Shown: in pieces, positions 41,767 to 50,654 of the stretch
How positions within the stretch are numbered: the stretch's first letter is position 1
Layout: each line of letters opens with the position of its first letter
The notes under the pieces: generated by a model
What the model saw: the letters and a program-made list of their open reading frames with translations, nothing else
Told to the model about the DNA's origin: nothing
Databases searched by the model: none
Assembly (NCBI GenBank): GCA_902362275.1
Contig: CABIWB010000003.1
Location: 1 to 64,000, forward strand
Direction: 5' to 3'
Source of the DNA: Coriobacteriaceae bacterium
GTDB lineage: Bacteria; Actinomycetota; Coriobacteriia; Coriobacteriales; Coriobacteriaceae
Length of the DNA: 64,000 nucleotides
Translations under genes and position numbers: made by a program

Positions 41767-42759
41767 CTACGCCGGCCACCAGATGCGTACGAGCGGCAGC
41801 AGCGCGCGGGTGTCCTCGTCCGCCCTCTCGTAGGACTCCACGTAGAGGCGCACGAAGCCGTCAAGGTCGAGCAGCCTCACCGGCACGTTCGAGCGGTCGG
41901 CCTCGTAGCGGGCCTCGCGGGTGAAGCCGCCCGTGCTAACGTAGAGCCCGCGGTCGGCGGCACGCAACCCGCCGATGAACGACCGGATGGCAGGTGTCCC
42001 CATGGCGCCCTTGCGGTGCTTCACCTCCGCGACGATGCGCGGGCTCTCCAGACCGAGCGCATCCGGCGAGGCGACCACGTCGCGCCCGCCGTCCGGGCCT
42101 GTCGGCATCACGCGAGCGTGGTCGCCCATGGAGCGAAGCAGGCCCGCCGTGAGCTCCTCCATCTCATCCCAGCCGAGGGCGAGCACCCGGTCCTTGATGC
42201 GCTCGATGCCGTCGTCGAAGGTCGCGTAGCGCGCCTCATCGGCCTCGCCGGCGTCCTCCTCGGGGGTGCCGTCGGCAGCACCCGTCATTGCCACACCCGG
42301 AGCCCAGGCGCGGGCCAAATCCGCCATCACGTCCGGCCCCACCTGGAAGATCGTCATGATCGAGCCCAGCGAGTTGCGGGAGGCCGCTGAGAGCCGATCA
42401 CGCGGGGCCTCGCGCTGCCAGCGCACGGCCCGCTCGTAGGTGACGCCCTCACCTGCCGCGGCGATGCAGGGGCCGGCCACCTCGCCCGCGTGGTAGAGGC
42501 GCGTCGAGGGGTCGTACATCACCACGGTGGAGCCCTCAGCCATGTCGTGCGCGAAGCGGTAGGCCTGCCCGGCGGCCGAGCCCACCTTGCTGCCGCTCGT
42601 CTCACCATTTGCCTCGGCGTAGGCGGCCTTCATCTCGTCGCGCGACATCGAGGCGATGTCCACCCCTCCGAAGTCCCAGTCGATGCCGACCTTCTCGGCC
42701 TCGAGCCACTCGGCGGCACGGGCGCCGCCGCGACCCGCGCGTATCATCCAAGCTGTCAT
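41767..42759 (-). CDS. Mrr-like restriction endonuclease
   Basis: A 330-residue protein. The C-terminal half carries an Mrr-type PD-(D/E)xK nuclease domain: the GPDGGRD motif (Asp227) and AEVKHRKG (Glu245, Lys247), then IRSFIGGL and YVSTGGFTREA. The N-terminal half (about 1-150) resembles a nucleic-acid sensing module found in some Mrr proteins. It overlaps the preceding small ORF in an ATGA. It lies in the same operon as the type III res and mod genes, so either modification-dependent restriction or an accessory effector role is possible. Confidence 0.8.
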   Translation of the reverse strand: MTAWMIRAGRGGARAAEWLEAEKVGIDWDFGGVDIASMSRDEMKAAYAEANGETSGSKVGSAAGQAYRFAHDMAEGSTVVMYDPSTRLYHAGEVAGPCIAAAGEGVTYERAVRWQREAPRDRLSAASRNSLGSIMTIFQVGPDVMADLARAWAPGVAMTGAADGTPEEDAGEADEARYATFDDGIERIKDRVLALGWDEMEELTAGLLRSMGDHARVMPTGPDGGRDVVASPDALGLESPRIVAEVKHRKGAMGTPAIRSFIGGLRAADRGLYVSTGGFTREARYEADRSNVPVRLLDLDGFVRLYVESYERADEDTRALLPLVRIWWPA

Positions 42760-42959
42760 GTGATCATCAACCCGCCTTCTCGTCTAGTGTTGCTGCCGGA
42801 ACCGCTCGAGCAGGTCTTCCAGCTCTCCTCGGGGTCCATCTTAAAAATCCCCTCGATGATGAGCCCGCAATTCGAGCTGAAGACGCATTGCGCCGCGCCG
42901 AGCAGAGCAAGGTGCTCGTCGTCGGGGAAGGAGAACCTGAACTCATGCCTGTCGAACAT
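42756..42959 (-). CDS. Small ORF between res and the Mrr gene
   Basis: A 67-codon ORF starting nine bases after the res stop (MFDRHEFRFSFPDDEHLAL). After KMDPEE the frame becomes Ser/Gly/Arg-rich and ends in the ATGA overlap. In the alternative frame the same DNA reads ELEDLLERFRQQH and stops at 42784, a far more natural protein end. A two-base AG duplication at about 42828 would explain this. No family is recognised. Confidence 0.5.
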   Translation of the reverse strand: MFDRHEFRFSFPDDEHLALLGAAQCVFSSNCGLIIEGIFKMDPEESWKTCSSGSGSNTRREGGLMIT

Positions 42960-42967
42960 CCGGACGC

Positions 42968-45637
42968 CTATTCCATCTCCGCCAGGATCTCCCTGAACTC
43001 CGCGAGCGTGTACGACCCGTCGGCGTCTATCGCGTCGTGGTCGAAGACCATGAAGTAGCGGTACCGGGAGCCGGCCATCATCGCCCAGCGGGAGCCCAGG
43101 CTGAGCTTGTCGCGGCTGTCATCGTTCTTCAGCTGCTCGCCCTTGGTCTCGATGGCGAGGACGCGGCCGCCCGCGGTCATGGCCAGGAAATCCGGGTAGT
43201 GGTTGATGAACCCGTTGATGCAGAACTCGACGCCCTTCTTGGCCTCGTCCACGCGGTGCCACCAGCGGATGCTCGCGCTGTTGGCGAGCGTCTCGGCCAT
43301 CTCGCGCTCCAGCCCGTTCATGTCGCCGTCCTCGGCCGCGTAGAGGGTGCGGTCGTAGATGGTAAGCGGGTTCATCTGCACGAGCGAGGAGGGAAGCCGG
43401 TAGCACGGCTCGAGCTCGATCGACCCCGAGGCGAGGCGTTTGTCGAACTGCGCGCGGCAATGCTGGCCGGCGAGCTTCTGCACGGCATTCACGATGGCCC
43501 GCGCGTAGGCGGAGGCGTTGTCGAAGTAGGCGTCCACCTGCTCGGAATCCATCTGTGAGACGGCGCGCTCGGTGAAGACCCTGAGGCCGTGGTCGCCGTA
43601 GGTGTTACGGAACACCGAGGACATGCAGTTGATGAGGCCGTCGCGCATGGCGTTGCGCTTGGACTCCGGGGAGTAGCGCGAGAAGAGGCCCCTCATGTCG
43701 GCGGCCTGCTGGTCTCCGAGCTGCTTCACCTTGAGCTCGTCGGAGTCCTCGCTCACGTCAACCTGCCGCGCCCCGACATAGCCGCTCGAGTCGAACGTCA
43801 CGGCAGCGGTGCCGCAGGCGGCGAGGTCGAAGTTCTCGAGCAGCATGCGCCGGTCGAAGGGCAGGCTCTCCTCATCCGAGAAGAGGCCGGCCCTCTGGAG
43901 GCAGCGGAACTGCGGGATGGCGAGGTCTGCCAGCCCCTCGGAGACCTGCGGCCTCATCTTGTACTCGTTCGTAGCCTCTCCTATCCCCGTGGAGGAGCTG
44001 GGGGCGTGGCCGTCGCCCGCCGCGCTGCGCTCCTCGAACTCGCTCTCCATGCGCTCCGCGTCTTTGATGATCCTCCCGATGCCGTCGCTCGCAGTGGGTT
44101 CGATTTCCGCGCTTTCGGAAGGAGTGCCGGCCGCGTCGCCGGTCGGATACTCGAGCGAGAACGAGAAGTCGTCAAACGAGTCGGCCTCGCCGGCCCCGTC
44201 CGGCGCCGGCCCGTCACCGGTGAAGAGCGGCTCGGCGGCAGGGGGCGCCGGCGGTGCGGGCGGAACGAGCGCGCTCTGCGCGACATCGTGCTTGGAGAAG
44301 CCCACGCCGTTGAGGCCCGCGACCACCTGATCGATCGTGTCGTTGAAGTCGGCGGAGGACGTGAGCACGTAGGAGATGTTGAGCGCCCGGACGGCGCTCC
44401 TGCGCGCGTACGGCTGTCGCAGGATGCGCCCCACCAGCTGCTCCACGCTCACTTTGCTGCTCTTGTTGGCCACCGTGGCGAGCACGTAGGCAAACGGGCA
44501 GTCCCATCCCTCCGCGAGCGCCTCCACGGTGATGATGTAGCGGATGGGGCACGCGCGGCTCATGAGGTCGGCGTCGCCCAGCTCGTCCACGTCGCCGGTG
44601 CGGACGGCGATCTGCTCGGCTGGGATGCCCGCCTCCACGAGCTTCGCCTTGAGTCTGCCGTACGTCTCCGCATCGTCGGAGCCGCGCCGCTCGGCCTGTA
44701 GCAGGACGATGGGCCGGATGTAGCCGCCGCCGGCCTCCTCAGCCGCGCGGGCCTCCTGCTCTAGGCGGCGCTGGAGCAAAAACGCGTCCTGGATGACGTC
44801 GAACTTGTCGTGGCGACGGTAGACGATGACGGGGAGCTTGACCATCTGCTCGGCCTTGAGCTCCGAAGCTTTCACGCGGCTGATGACGTTCGAGCCGGGG
44901 CGCGGGGTCGCCGTGAGCTCCAGGACGAATCGGGGGTTAAGGTTCCTGAGCATGCCTAGTGACAAGTCGCTCTTGGCATGGTGGCTCTCGTCCACGATGA
45001 CGATTGGGTTCGTGCCGGCGAGCGCGGTGATGAGGGCCGTGTCGTCCGCGCCGTCGACCTCAACCGCCTGCCCGGAGGTCTTCTGGTAGGCAGCGAGCGG
45101 GGCGAGAGCTGAATTCTCGAGGTACGCCCTTCGATCCGTTCTCGTCTTCTTGAACGAGTCGTAGGAGAGCACGAACACGGTCAACTGGTCCTCGACGGTG
45201 AGGCGCGAGAAGCCCCGGCCGCGCAGGCCGTCCTCCTTGTCCAGCACCTCCACGCGGTGCGCGAAGTCGCGGTCGATTGCCATCCTCAGCGGGTTCGCCG
45301 GGTCGAAGAGCTGGCGGTAGGTCTGCCTCAGAATCTCCTTGCGCGGCACGAGCCAGACGACGACGTCCGCGGGGCGCTCGGGCAGGCCGTCGCAGATGGC
45401 GCCGAGTGCATTCGCGGCGATGAACGTCTTGCCGCCGCCTGTCGGCACCTTGATGCAGACCTTGGGGACCCCGCCGAGCTCGTCGGCGTAGGCGGGGACG
45501 CCGTTCTTGCCGGCGGTCACGCCGCCGGCGGCGAGCAGGCCGTCGTAGGCACGGCGGGCATCGCGGTAGTGCGCGTAGCGCCCGATGTAGCTCCTCAGGT
45601 TCCCGAGGACGCGCTCCTGGTATCTCTTAAGTTCCAT
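42968..45637 (-). CDS. Type III restriction endonuclease subunit (Res)
   Basis: An 889-residue SF2 helicase/nuclease. The Walker A motif is PTGGGKT at 65-71, the DEAD-box equivalent is DESHH near 217, and the helicase C-terminal motif VGRILRQPYARR is present. The C-terminal nuclease shows PD at 815-816 and ExK at 830-832 (LAIETKG). It requires the Mod subunit to recognise and cleave DNA with two inversely oriented sites. It starts three bases after the mod stop codon, so the two are one operon. Confidence 0.92.
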   Translation of the reverse strand: MELKRYQERVLGNLRSYIGRYAHYRDARRAYDGLLAAGGVTAGKNGVPAYADELGGVPKVCIKVPTGGGKTFIAANALGAICDGLPERPADVVVWLVPRKEILRQTYRQLFDPANPLRMAIDRDFAHRVEVLDKEDGLRGRGFSRLTVEDQLTVFVLSYDSFKKTRTDRRAYLENSALAPLAAYQKTSGQAVEVDGADDTALITALAGTNPIVIVDESHHAKSDLSLGMLRNLNPRFVLELTATPRPGSNVISRVKASELKAEQMVKLPVIVYRRHDKFDVIQDAFLLQRRLEQEARAAEEAGGGYIRPIVLLQAERRGSDDAETYGRLKAKLVEAGIPAEQIAVRTGDVDELGDADLMSRACPIRYIITVEALAEGWDCPFAYVLATVANKSSKVSVEQLVGRILRQPYARRSAVRALNISYVLTSSADFNDTIDQVVAGLNGVGFSKHDVAQSALVPPAPPAPPAAEPLFTGDGPAPDGAGEADSFDDFSFSLEYPTGDAAGTPSESAEIEPTASDGIGRIIKDAERMESEFEERSAAGDGHAPSSSTGIGEATNEYKMRPQVSEGLADLAIPQFRCLQRAGLFSDEESLPFDRRMLLENFDLAACGTAAVTFDSSGYVGARQVDVSEDSDELKVKQLGDQQAADMRGLFSRYSPESKRNAMRDGLINCMSSVFRNTYGDHGLRVFTERAVSQMDSEQVDAYFDNASAYARAIVNAVQKLAGQHCRAQFDKRLASGSIELEPCYRLPSSLVQMNPLTIYDRTLYAAEDGDMNGLEREMAETLANSASIRWWHRVDEAKKGVEFCINGFINHYPDFLAMTAGGRVLAIETKGEQLKNDDSRDKLSLGSRWAMMAGSRYRYFMVFDHDAIDADGSYTLAEFREILAEME

Positions 45638-45640
45638 GTC

Positions 45641-47293
45641 CTACATCCTCGCAATCTGGTCCGGGACGCGCCTGAAGCGGATGCTCAGGCGCTCGAGCTC
45701 CTCGGCGGGCAGCACGCACCGGCTGGCGTAGATGACCGTGGGGTTGCCGCGCACGGGCAGCTCGGCCAGGAGGTCGTACCCGAGCGTCACCTCGCCGTCG
45801 GGGCGGTACGCGAGGTAGTAGGCGGTCCCATCGACCTCGCCCATGAGGTAGGGGTGCTCGGTGGTGCGGTCGGAGTACGGCGACTTCGTCTCCGAGTACC
45901 ACACGTATCGCATGAGGTCGCAGACGGCGACGCCCTCGGCGACGCCACCGTCATCATCGAACAGTGCCGGGCCGAGCTCGTAGTAGGAGAAGCCGCCGCC
46001 CATACCGTCAAAGTGACGTGGGGCATTCTTGGAAAGCTTGGGTGTCAGGTTGTCGTAGCCATGGATGGCGCGGCGCACGCGTTCGGCAGTAGTGGTGTCG
46101 GCGTAGTCCATCATCTCGACCAGGATGAATCGCCTGCCACCTCCGTCTTCGCTGTTCAGGGAGAGCGTCGCGTGCGCCGTCGTGCCCGATCCTGCGAAGG
46201 AGTCGAGGATGAGGGCGCCGTCGTCATACGCGAGCGAGACAATCCATCTTACGAGGTCAACTGGTTTTGGGGTGTCGAACACCTTGGACCCGAAGATAGC
46301 TTTCAGCTCTGCTGTGGCATCGGAATTCGTGCCGTAGCCGTCGAGCCAGGTGTTCCAGCCGAACGACTTCTTCTCATCGCGGATTTTCTCGTAGGGCTTC
46401 CAGCGCTCCGCCTTTCCATCAACAACCACGCCTTCATCGTACGGAGCCAGTTCCCAGTAGGCATTTTCAGGATCTTTAAGGACGGCCTTTATGAGGGGAT
46501 TGTCGGCCCCCATACGCCATCGCCCCTCCAAGCCGTCGTTTCTAATGGGGTAAACCTCTGAGCCGTCTGGGGCGATCAGGGGGAACCACATCGTTTCACG
46601 GTCGCTTCGAAGGGAGCCGGCGCCCCACTTGTTCAACTCTCGGCCCTTGCGAAACTTCCCAAACTTATCCTTTTGGTCAAGTTTGCCAGTGGACTTCTCT
46701 TCTAGGCTGATTTTGCAGCGATCGCTCTTCCTGTAAAAATAAATATATTCATGTCCCGTTCTGAGCGCCGTCTTCTCTTTGCCGCCGCTCTTCTCGGAGC
46801 GCCAGGGAGCGCAGGCGAGCCTGTTGCCAGTGCCAAAAATCTCGTCAAGCAAAAGGCCAAGGTTCGACGTCTCGACGTCGTTAATGGACACAGCGATGAA
46901 TCCCTCGTCGGACAGGAGCTCACGGAGAAGGCGGAGGCGCGGGTACATCATGCAAAGCCACTTGTCATGACGGGTAAAGTCTTGACCCTCGGGACCGACG
47001 ACCTCTCCAATCCAGCGTTGAATCCGTGGATCGTTAACGTTGTCGTTGTAAACCCACTTCTCCTCACCGGTGTTGTACGGCGGATCAATGTAGATACAGT
47101 CGACGCGACCCTCGTATTCCGGCAGTAGCGCCTTCAGCGCCTCGAGGTTGTCCCCGTGGATGACCATGTTCCCGCAGTCGGAGCCGTCTGCGTCAAGCAC
47201 ACCCTTGTCCGCCACGCGCTCAAGCACGCGGAAGGGCACGTCGCGATGGTGGTTGACCACCTTATCCTTGCCCATCCAGTCCAATGTCGGCAT
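45641..47293 (-). CDS. Type III DNA methyltransferase (Mod)
   Basis: A 550-residue N6-adenine methyltransferase of the beta class. The catalytic motif DPPY is at 70-73 (YIDPPYNTGEE) and the SAM-binding FAGSGTT motif lies near 355, the order typical of type III Mod. The start at 47293 (MPTLDWMGKDKVV) matches other Mod proteins; a frame extending to 47329 is possible. The central region carries the target recognition domain, so the methylated site cannot be predicted. No simple-sequence repeat suggesting phase variation is seen. Confidence 0.93.
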   Translation of the reverse strand: MPTLDWMGKDKVVNHHRDVPFRVLERVADKGVLDADGSDCGNMVIHGDNLEALKALLPEYEGRVDCIYIDPPYNTGEEKWVYNDNVNDPRIQRWIGEVVGPEGQDFTRHDKWLCMMYPRLRLLRELLSDEGFIAVSINDVETSNLGLLLDEIFGTGNRLACAPWRSEKSGGKEKTALRTGHEYIYFYRKSDRCKISLEEKSTGKLDQKDKFGKFRKGRELNKWGAGSLRSDRETMWFPLIAPDGSEVYPIRNDGLEGRWRMGADNPLIKAVLKDPENAYWELAPYDEGVVVDGKAERWKPYEKIRDEKKSFGWNTWLDGYGTNSDATAELKAIFGSKVFDTPKPVDLVRWIVSLAYDDGALILDSFAGSGTTAHATLSLNSEDGGGRRFILVEMMDYADTTTAERVRRAIHGYDNLTPKLSKNAPRHFDGMGGGFSYYELGPALFDDDGGVAEGVAVCDLMRYVWYSETKSPYSDRTTEHPYLMGEVDGTAYYLAYRPDGEVTLGYDLLAELPVRGNPTVIYASRCVLPAEELERLSIRFRRVPDQIARM

Positions 47294-47702
47294 AAAGCGA
47301 CCGCCTCTCGAGAAGAAATGCCGCGGCACAAAAGCGCAGCGTAATCAGCATGGCTAAATGGTAGCAGAGAGTGCGGACATAAACGTTGCGTACCGTCCCG
47401 TACTGTTCCGTCGCAGTCACGTAAACGGCGCCGGAGACCAACCGTGAAAACTATTTGCCGCCCAGCGTGGGCAAAAGCCGCCGCGCGTTCGCGTCAACCG
47501 AGGTAGTACGCGCCATGGCCGCTGCCGGCTCGATTCGCTTGCCCATGGCGTCCTCCATCCCGTCGGGGGTCGCGTCGTTGCGACCCTTGTGCCAGCATTC
47601 TGCAACTACCTAACGTCCGCGGGTCAAAAATCTTCTGCGATTGCCTAACTATTCCGCTGTCGCGTACCATGGGGCCGTAAGCGGACTCGAAAGGATCCAC
47701 CC
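47294..47702. other. Divergent region between mod and the XRE-like gene
   Basis: About 410 bases that must hold both promoters. Two related words, CTGCAACTACCTAAC near 47600 and CTGCGATTGCCTAAC near 47636, lie upstream of the plus-strand pair and could be operator half-sites. A 31-codon minus-strand ORF is listed separately. Confidence 0.4.
47451..47546 (-). CDS. Very short ORF, probable gene fragment
   Basis: MGKRIEPAAAMARTTSVDAN and about ten more residues, with GGAGG before the ATG. The frame is open further upstream without a start codon, so this may be the tail of a lost gene. No similarity recognised. Confidence 0.2.
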   Translation of the reverse strand: MGKRIEPAAAMARTTSVDANARRLLPTLGGK

Positions 47703-47927
47703 ATGTACGCCAACGACGCCCTCAAGCAGGCGGCCGCGACCGCCGGCGTTCCCATAACCCACATCGGCCCCGCCCTCGGCAAGGCCCCCAACTACGTCAA
47801 CAACTCCACGTCGAGGGGCTCCACGCCCCGCTGCGACACCATGGCCGCCATGCTCAACGTCTGCAGCTACGCTCTCGTGGCCGTCCCACGTGAGGACGTC
47901 CCCGCGACCGCGATCGAACTGGATTGA
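47703..47927 (+). CDS. Small XRE-like DNA-binding protein
   Basis: A 74-residue protein with an HTH-like core (ALKQAAATAGVPITHIGPAL, then GKAPNYVNNSTSRGSTP) of the kind seen in phage repressors and antitoxins. AAAGGA precedes the ATG. It ends 13 bases before the Abi_C-type gene, so the two form a two-gene unit in which it may act as regulator or antitoxin. Confidence 0.65.
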   Translation: MYANDALKQAAATAGVPITHIGPALGKAPNYVNNSTSRGSTPRCDTMAAMLNVCSYALVAVPREDVPATAIELD

Positions 47928-47940
47928 GGGAGGTTCGACA

Positions 47941-48744
47941 GTGAGCCAGGAAGAGACATACTCCGCGCAATATGCGGCGATATCTCCCAAGTACATGATG
48001 GGCCTGATCGCTCGAGTGGAAAAGAAGCTCTTCGACGACTTCGGCGATAACTCGGACATCGACTACTACCTGCAGAAGTGGGTCGAGCAGTGGGATTACT
48101 GGAACAACAACTTCGATATCGCAAGGAACATCGATGGGGACGTAGATGTTCGCAGGACCCTTCACGGCATGCCTCCTGATGTGCTCATCAAGATCGCTAT
48201 AGACCTCGGAATCGAAACCCCAGGGATGCTGCCCTCGATTCCCATGTTTCAGAACACACTTAAGGACCAGAACCCTAACGCCCAGGAGAACTTCGAACGC
48301 GCGATAAAGAACGTAGGCTCCCATCCAGACGATGCCGTGGCGCTGGCGAATTCGACCTTCGAGAGCGTCTTGAAGACAATCGTGGCAGACGGGGGTCTCG
48401 ATCTGACCAGCGAGGCCATATCGAGAGATGTCGGCAAGGCACTCTCAAACAAAGTGATCCCCGCTCTGGGGTTTGCGAGCGGTAAGGAAGCACCCAAAGA
48501 GGTGAACAGGCTTGCGTCGAGCCTTCTCGGCATGGCCTCAGCGGTATCGGACCTCCGCAACGACAAATCGTCTGCCCACGGAAGCGCGCCGGACGACTAT
48601 GTCATCGACGACCCTCTCTGGGCCGAGCTGGTGGTAAACGCGACCGCAGCTGTCGGTCTGTTTCTTTGGGAGTTCTACTCGAAGACGAAGCTTATTGCAG
48701 AGCCCACTCAGGAAGCACTCGATTTCGGTGACATCCCGTTCTAG
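47941..48744 (+). CDS. Abi_C (HEPN-like) abortive infection protein
   Basis: A 267-residue protein. The C-terminal domain has LRNDKSSAHG (Arg206 to His213), the RN-x-H pattern of the abortive infection C-terminus family, a HEPN-type RNase fold. The N-terminal 130 residues are helical and unrecognised. It starts at a GTG with GGGAGG. Partnered with the small XRE-like protein upstream, it is a candidate toxin-type phage defence module. Confidence 0.75.
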   Translation: MSQEETYSAQYAAISPKYMMGLIARVEKKLFDDFGDNSDIDYYLQKWVEQWDYWNNNFDIARNIDGDVDVRRTLHGMPPDVLIKIAIDLGIETPGMLPSIPMFQNTLKDQNPNAQENFERAIKNVGSHPDDAVALANSTFESVLKTIVADGGLDLTSEAISRDVGKALSNKVIPALGFASGKEAPKEVNRLASSLLGMASAVSDLRNDKSSAHGSAPDDYVIDDPLWAELVVNATAAVGLFLWEFYSKTKLIAEPTQEALDFGDIPF

Positions 48745-48840
48745 AATCTGCTGAGGGGCCGAGTTATTTGACCAGCCCGCACGCGTGCGCGCCAGCGCCA
48801 CGGCGGTGGGCGGACCACCAGGGGTGCCGTCCGAGGCCCC

Positions 48841-49402
48841 TTACGGGAGCAGCTGGTTCACCCGGCGCTGCACCTCGGCATACCGGCTCCCGAGCGCCTT
48901 CCTGCGGGCCTCGCCGACCCCGTAGCGTCCCGCGATCACCGCTCGTGCGAGCTCGTCCACGCTTGGCTGCGAGGGCTTGCCGTCGTCCCCGCGCCGGTCG
49001 GCCTTGCCGTACTCGTCCGGGCACTTACGCTCCTGCAGCCACGCCGCCGCCGACTTGAGCTTGCGTACGTCACCGCCGTGCTCGCCGAAGCACCGCCTTC
49101 GCCGCGGTGACGTTCTTCGCCCCCGCGAACCTCAGCTCGTAGGCCACCTTCTCCTCGGAGGCCTCGGCTAACAGCACCCGCTCGATTTCGGCCACGAGCT
49201 TGTCGGCGGCATCCTGGCTCTTGGCGGCCTCTGCCGTCTGTGCTTGTGCTTCCAGCTCCGCGATGCGGGCATCCTGCCGGTCGAGCAGTTCCCGGTAATC
49301 CGGTGCCTGCTCTACCTGCTGCGCTTCCCGCTCCTGCAGCTCTTCCGGCTGCCCTTGCTCTGTCTGGGCCTCCTCGACCGCACCATCCTGATCACCCTCC
49401 AC
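48841..49402 (-). pseudogene. Phage-type protein with Cpl-7-like tail, frameshifted
   Basis: The first frame (GTG at 49402, GGGGGGTG upstream) encodes a charged coiled-coil region and AYELRFAGAKNVTAAKAVL, typical of phage scaffold-like proteins. It ends prematurely at 49070. The next frame continues naturally with GEHGGDVRKLKSAAAWL and a Cpl-7/CW_7-like cell-wall-binding unit (SVDELARAVIAGRYGVGEAR to VNQLLP, stop at 48841). One extra base near 49088 explains the break. Confidence 0.6.
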
Positions 49403-49433
49403 GACACCCCCCGTGACAGGCGGGCAAGAAAAA

Positions 49434-49461
49434 TGCCTTCAACGTTACCGTTGCAGGCATT
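49434..49461 (-). terminator. Minus-strand terminator-like hairpin
   Basis: AATGCCTGCAACG stem with its complement and a following TTTT on the minus strand; no gene now lies upstream of it in that direction, so it may be a relic. Confidence 0.5.
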
Positions 49462-49497
49462 CTCCAAGCCGGCCACAGGTCGGTTGTCTTGGTACAT

Positions 49498-49537
49498 TTG
49501 ACGTCATCTAGTAAGTGTCATACAGTAAGACATGACA
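49498..49537 (+). promoter_or_regulatory. Promoter and dyad operator of the RHH/YfbU gene
   Basis: TTGACG (49498-49503) and TACAGT (49521-49526) with a 17-base spacer. A TGTCAT-N10-ATGACA dyad (49516-49537) overlaps the -10 box, as expected for repression by a ribbon-helix-helix dimer pair. Confidence 0.65.
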
Positions 49538-49564
49538 GTAGAACACCTTTAAGGAGGTATACAG

Positions 49565-50281
49565 ATGGCAACCATTTCGATCCGGGTCAGCGATGATCTC
49601 AAGACCAAGCTTGAAGGGTTGGCGCAGGAATCCGGCAACACCATCTCGGGGGTGGTCACCGAGGCACTCGGGTCAATAGTGGGTAACCCCCGCCCTGATT
49701 ACCCCGAGGAGATGGCCCCCCTGACAATCGGGCCGGTCAACCGCCTCATCCTCCGCAACCAGGAGCTCATCCTCGCTGCCCTTGCTGAGAACAAGAACGA
49801 TACCGAGTACTATGAGCGCAACGCGGAGATCTTCGAGAAGGGCTACGTGCGCGAGTACCCTGAGGTCTTCGCAGCCCTTCTGCCGGAGATTCCCAACGCT
49901 CGTTGCGAGGAGCTGTACGACATCCTCGATATGTTCCGCGTTCTCAGAGCGTCCTACGAGGACCTACCGGAAGAGGAGAGGACCGAGGTGAACGAGCGTG
50001 ACATATCTCCTCAGGGCTTCGATTACAACGACATGGAGGAGGGCCGACTCGCCGGATACATGAAATACCTCTTTGCGGATGGGCGCTACGAGGAGCTCGC
50101 GGAACCTTTGAGGAAGTATTCGGATGGCGGCAACTCACACGGCCCCCGACTCGAGGCGTACCGCCGAATGCTGCGATGCTTCAAACCTTTCTGGCGAAAG
50201 CACATGCTCGGAGACATGTTCCTCAGCCTCGAGGAGATTAAGAAGGTCGTTGCCGCCCAGCGTTACGACTCGGGCTACTAG
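49565..50281 (+). CDS. Ribbon-helix-helix/YfbU fusion protein
   Basis: A 238-residue protein. Residues 1-45 (TISIRVSDDLKTKLEGLAQE onward) form a CopG/Arc-type ribbon-helix-helix DNA-binding domain. From about residue 50 (LTIGPVNRLILRNQELILAAL) to the end it matches the YfbU family. YfbU in E. coli is linked to growth arrest and cell death; the biochemical activity is unknown. AAGGAGG lies seven bases upstream. The promoter dyad indicates autoregulation. It may combine antitoxin-like and toxin-like functions in one chain. Confidence 0.82.
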   Translation: MATISIRVSDDLKTKLEGLAQESGNTISGVVTEALGSIVGNPRPDYPEEMAPLTIGPVNRLILRNQELILAALAENKNDTEYYERNAEIFEKGYVREYPEVFAALLPEIPNARCEELYDILDMFRVLRASYEDLPEEERTEVNERDISPQGFDYNDMEEGRLAGYMKYLFADGRYEELAEPLRKYSDGGNSHGPRLEAYRRMLRCFKPFWRKHMLGDMFLSLEEIKKVVAAQRYDSGY

Positions 50282-50394
50282 GAGGCAACCGACGCCAGAA
50301 GACATCGAGTGCATCCTAGAGGTATGTGGTCGAATGCTCCGGGAGCTACGACAATCACATGAAATGGAACGAGGAGGCAAAGCTCAAAGCCGAC

Positions 50395-50640
50395 ATGATG
50401 AAGCACGTAGATCGGTGGAGGCCCGTAAGCACATTGCTGCCGACGGGATGCGCTGCGCGTTCCGCGCCATGCTCACCGACAACGGCGCGGAATTCGCCGG
50501 CGAGGGCCGCGGCGAGACAGGCGCAGACGTTTCTGGATACCGTCCAAACGTGCGCACCGCCCATTGCCGTCGGTGTCGGGCTGTGCATCGCCTCCCCCTC
50601 CCCACGATGGTTATGGGCAGCATGGCCGAAGCGGCAAGCC
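50395..50640 (+). pseudogene. Remnant of an IS30-like transposase
   Basis: One frame contains FRAMLTDNGAEFAGEGR, the DDE-integrase core signature. Sequence similarity fades on both sides and there is no intact frame, so only a fragment of the catalytic domain remains. Confidence 0.5.
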
Positions 50641-50654
50641 TCTCCGTACGCAAC

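Noticed and set aside
49430..49461. Terminator serving the phage-type pseudogene
   Set aside because: On the minus strand it lies upstream, not downstream, of that gene's start.
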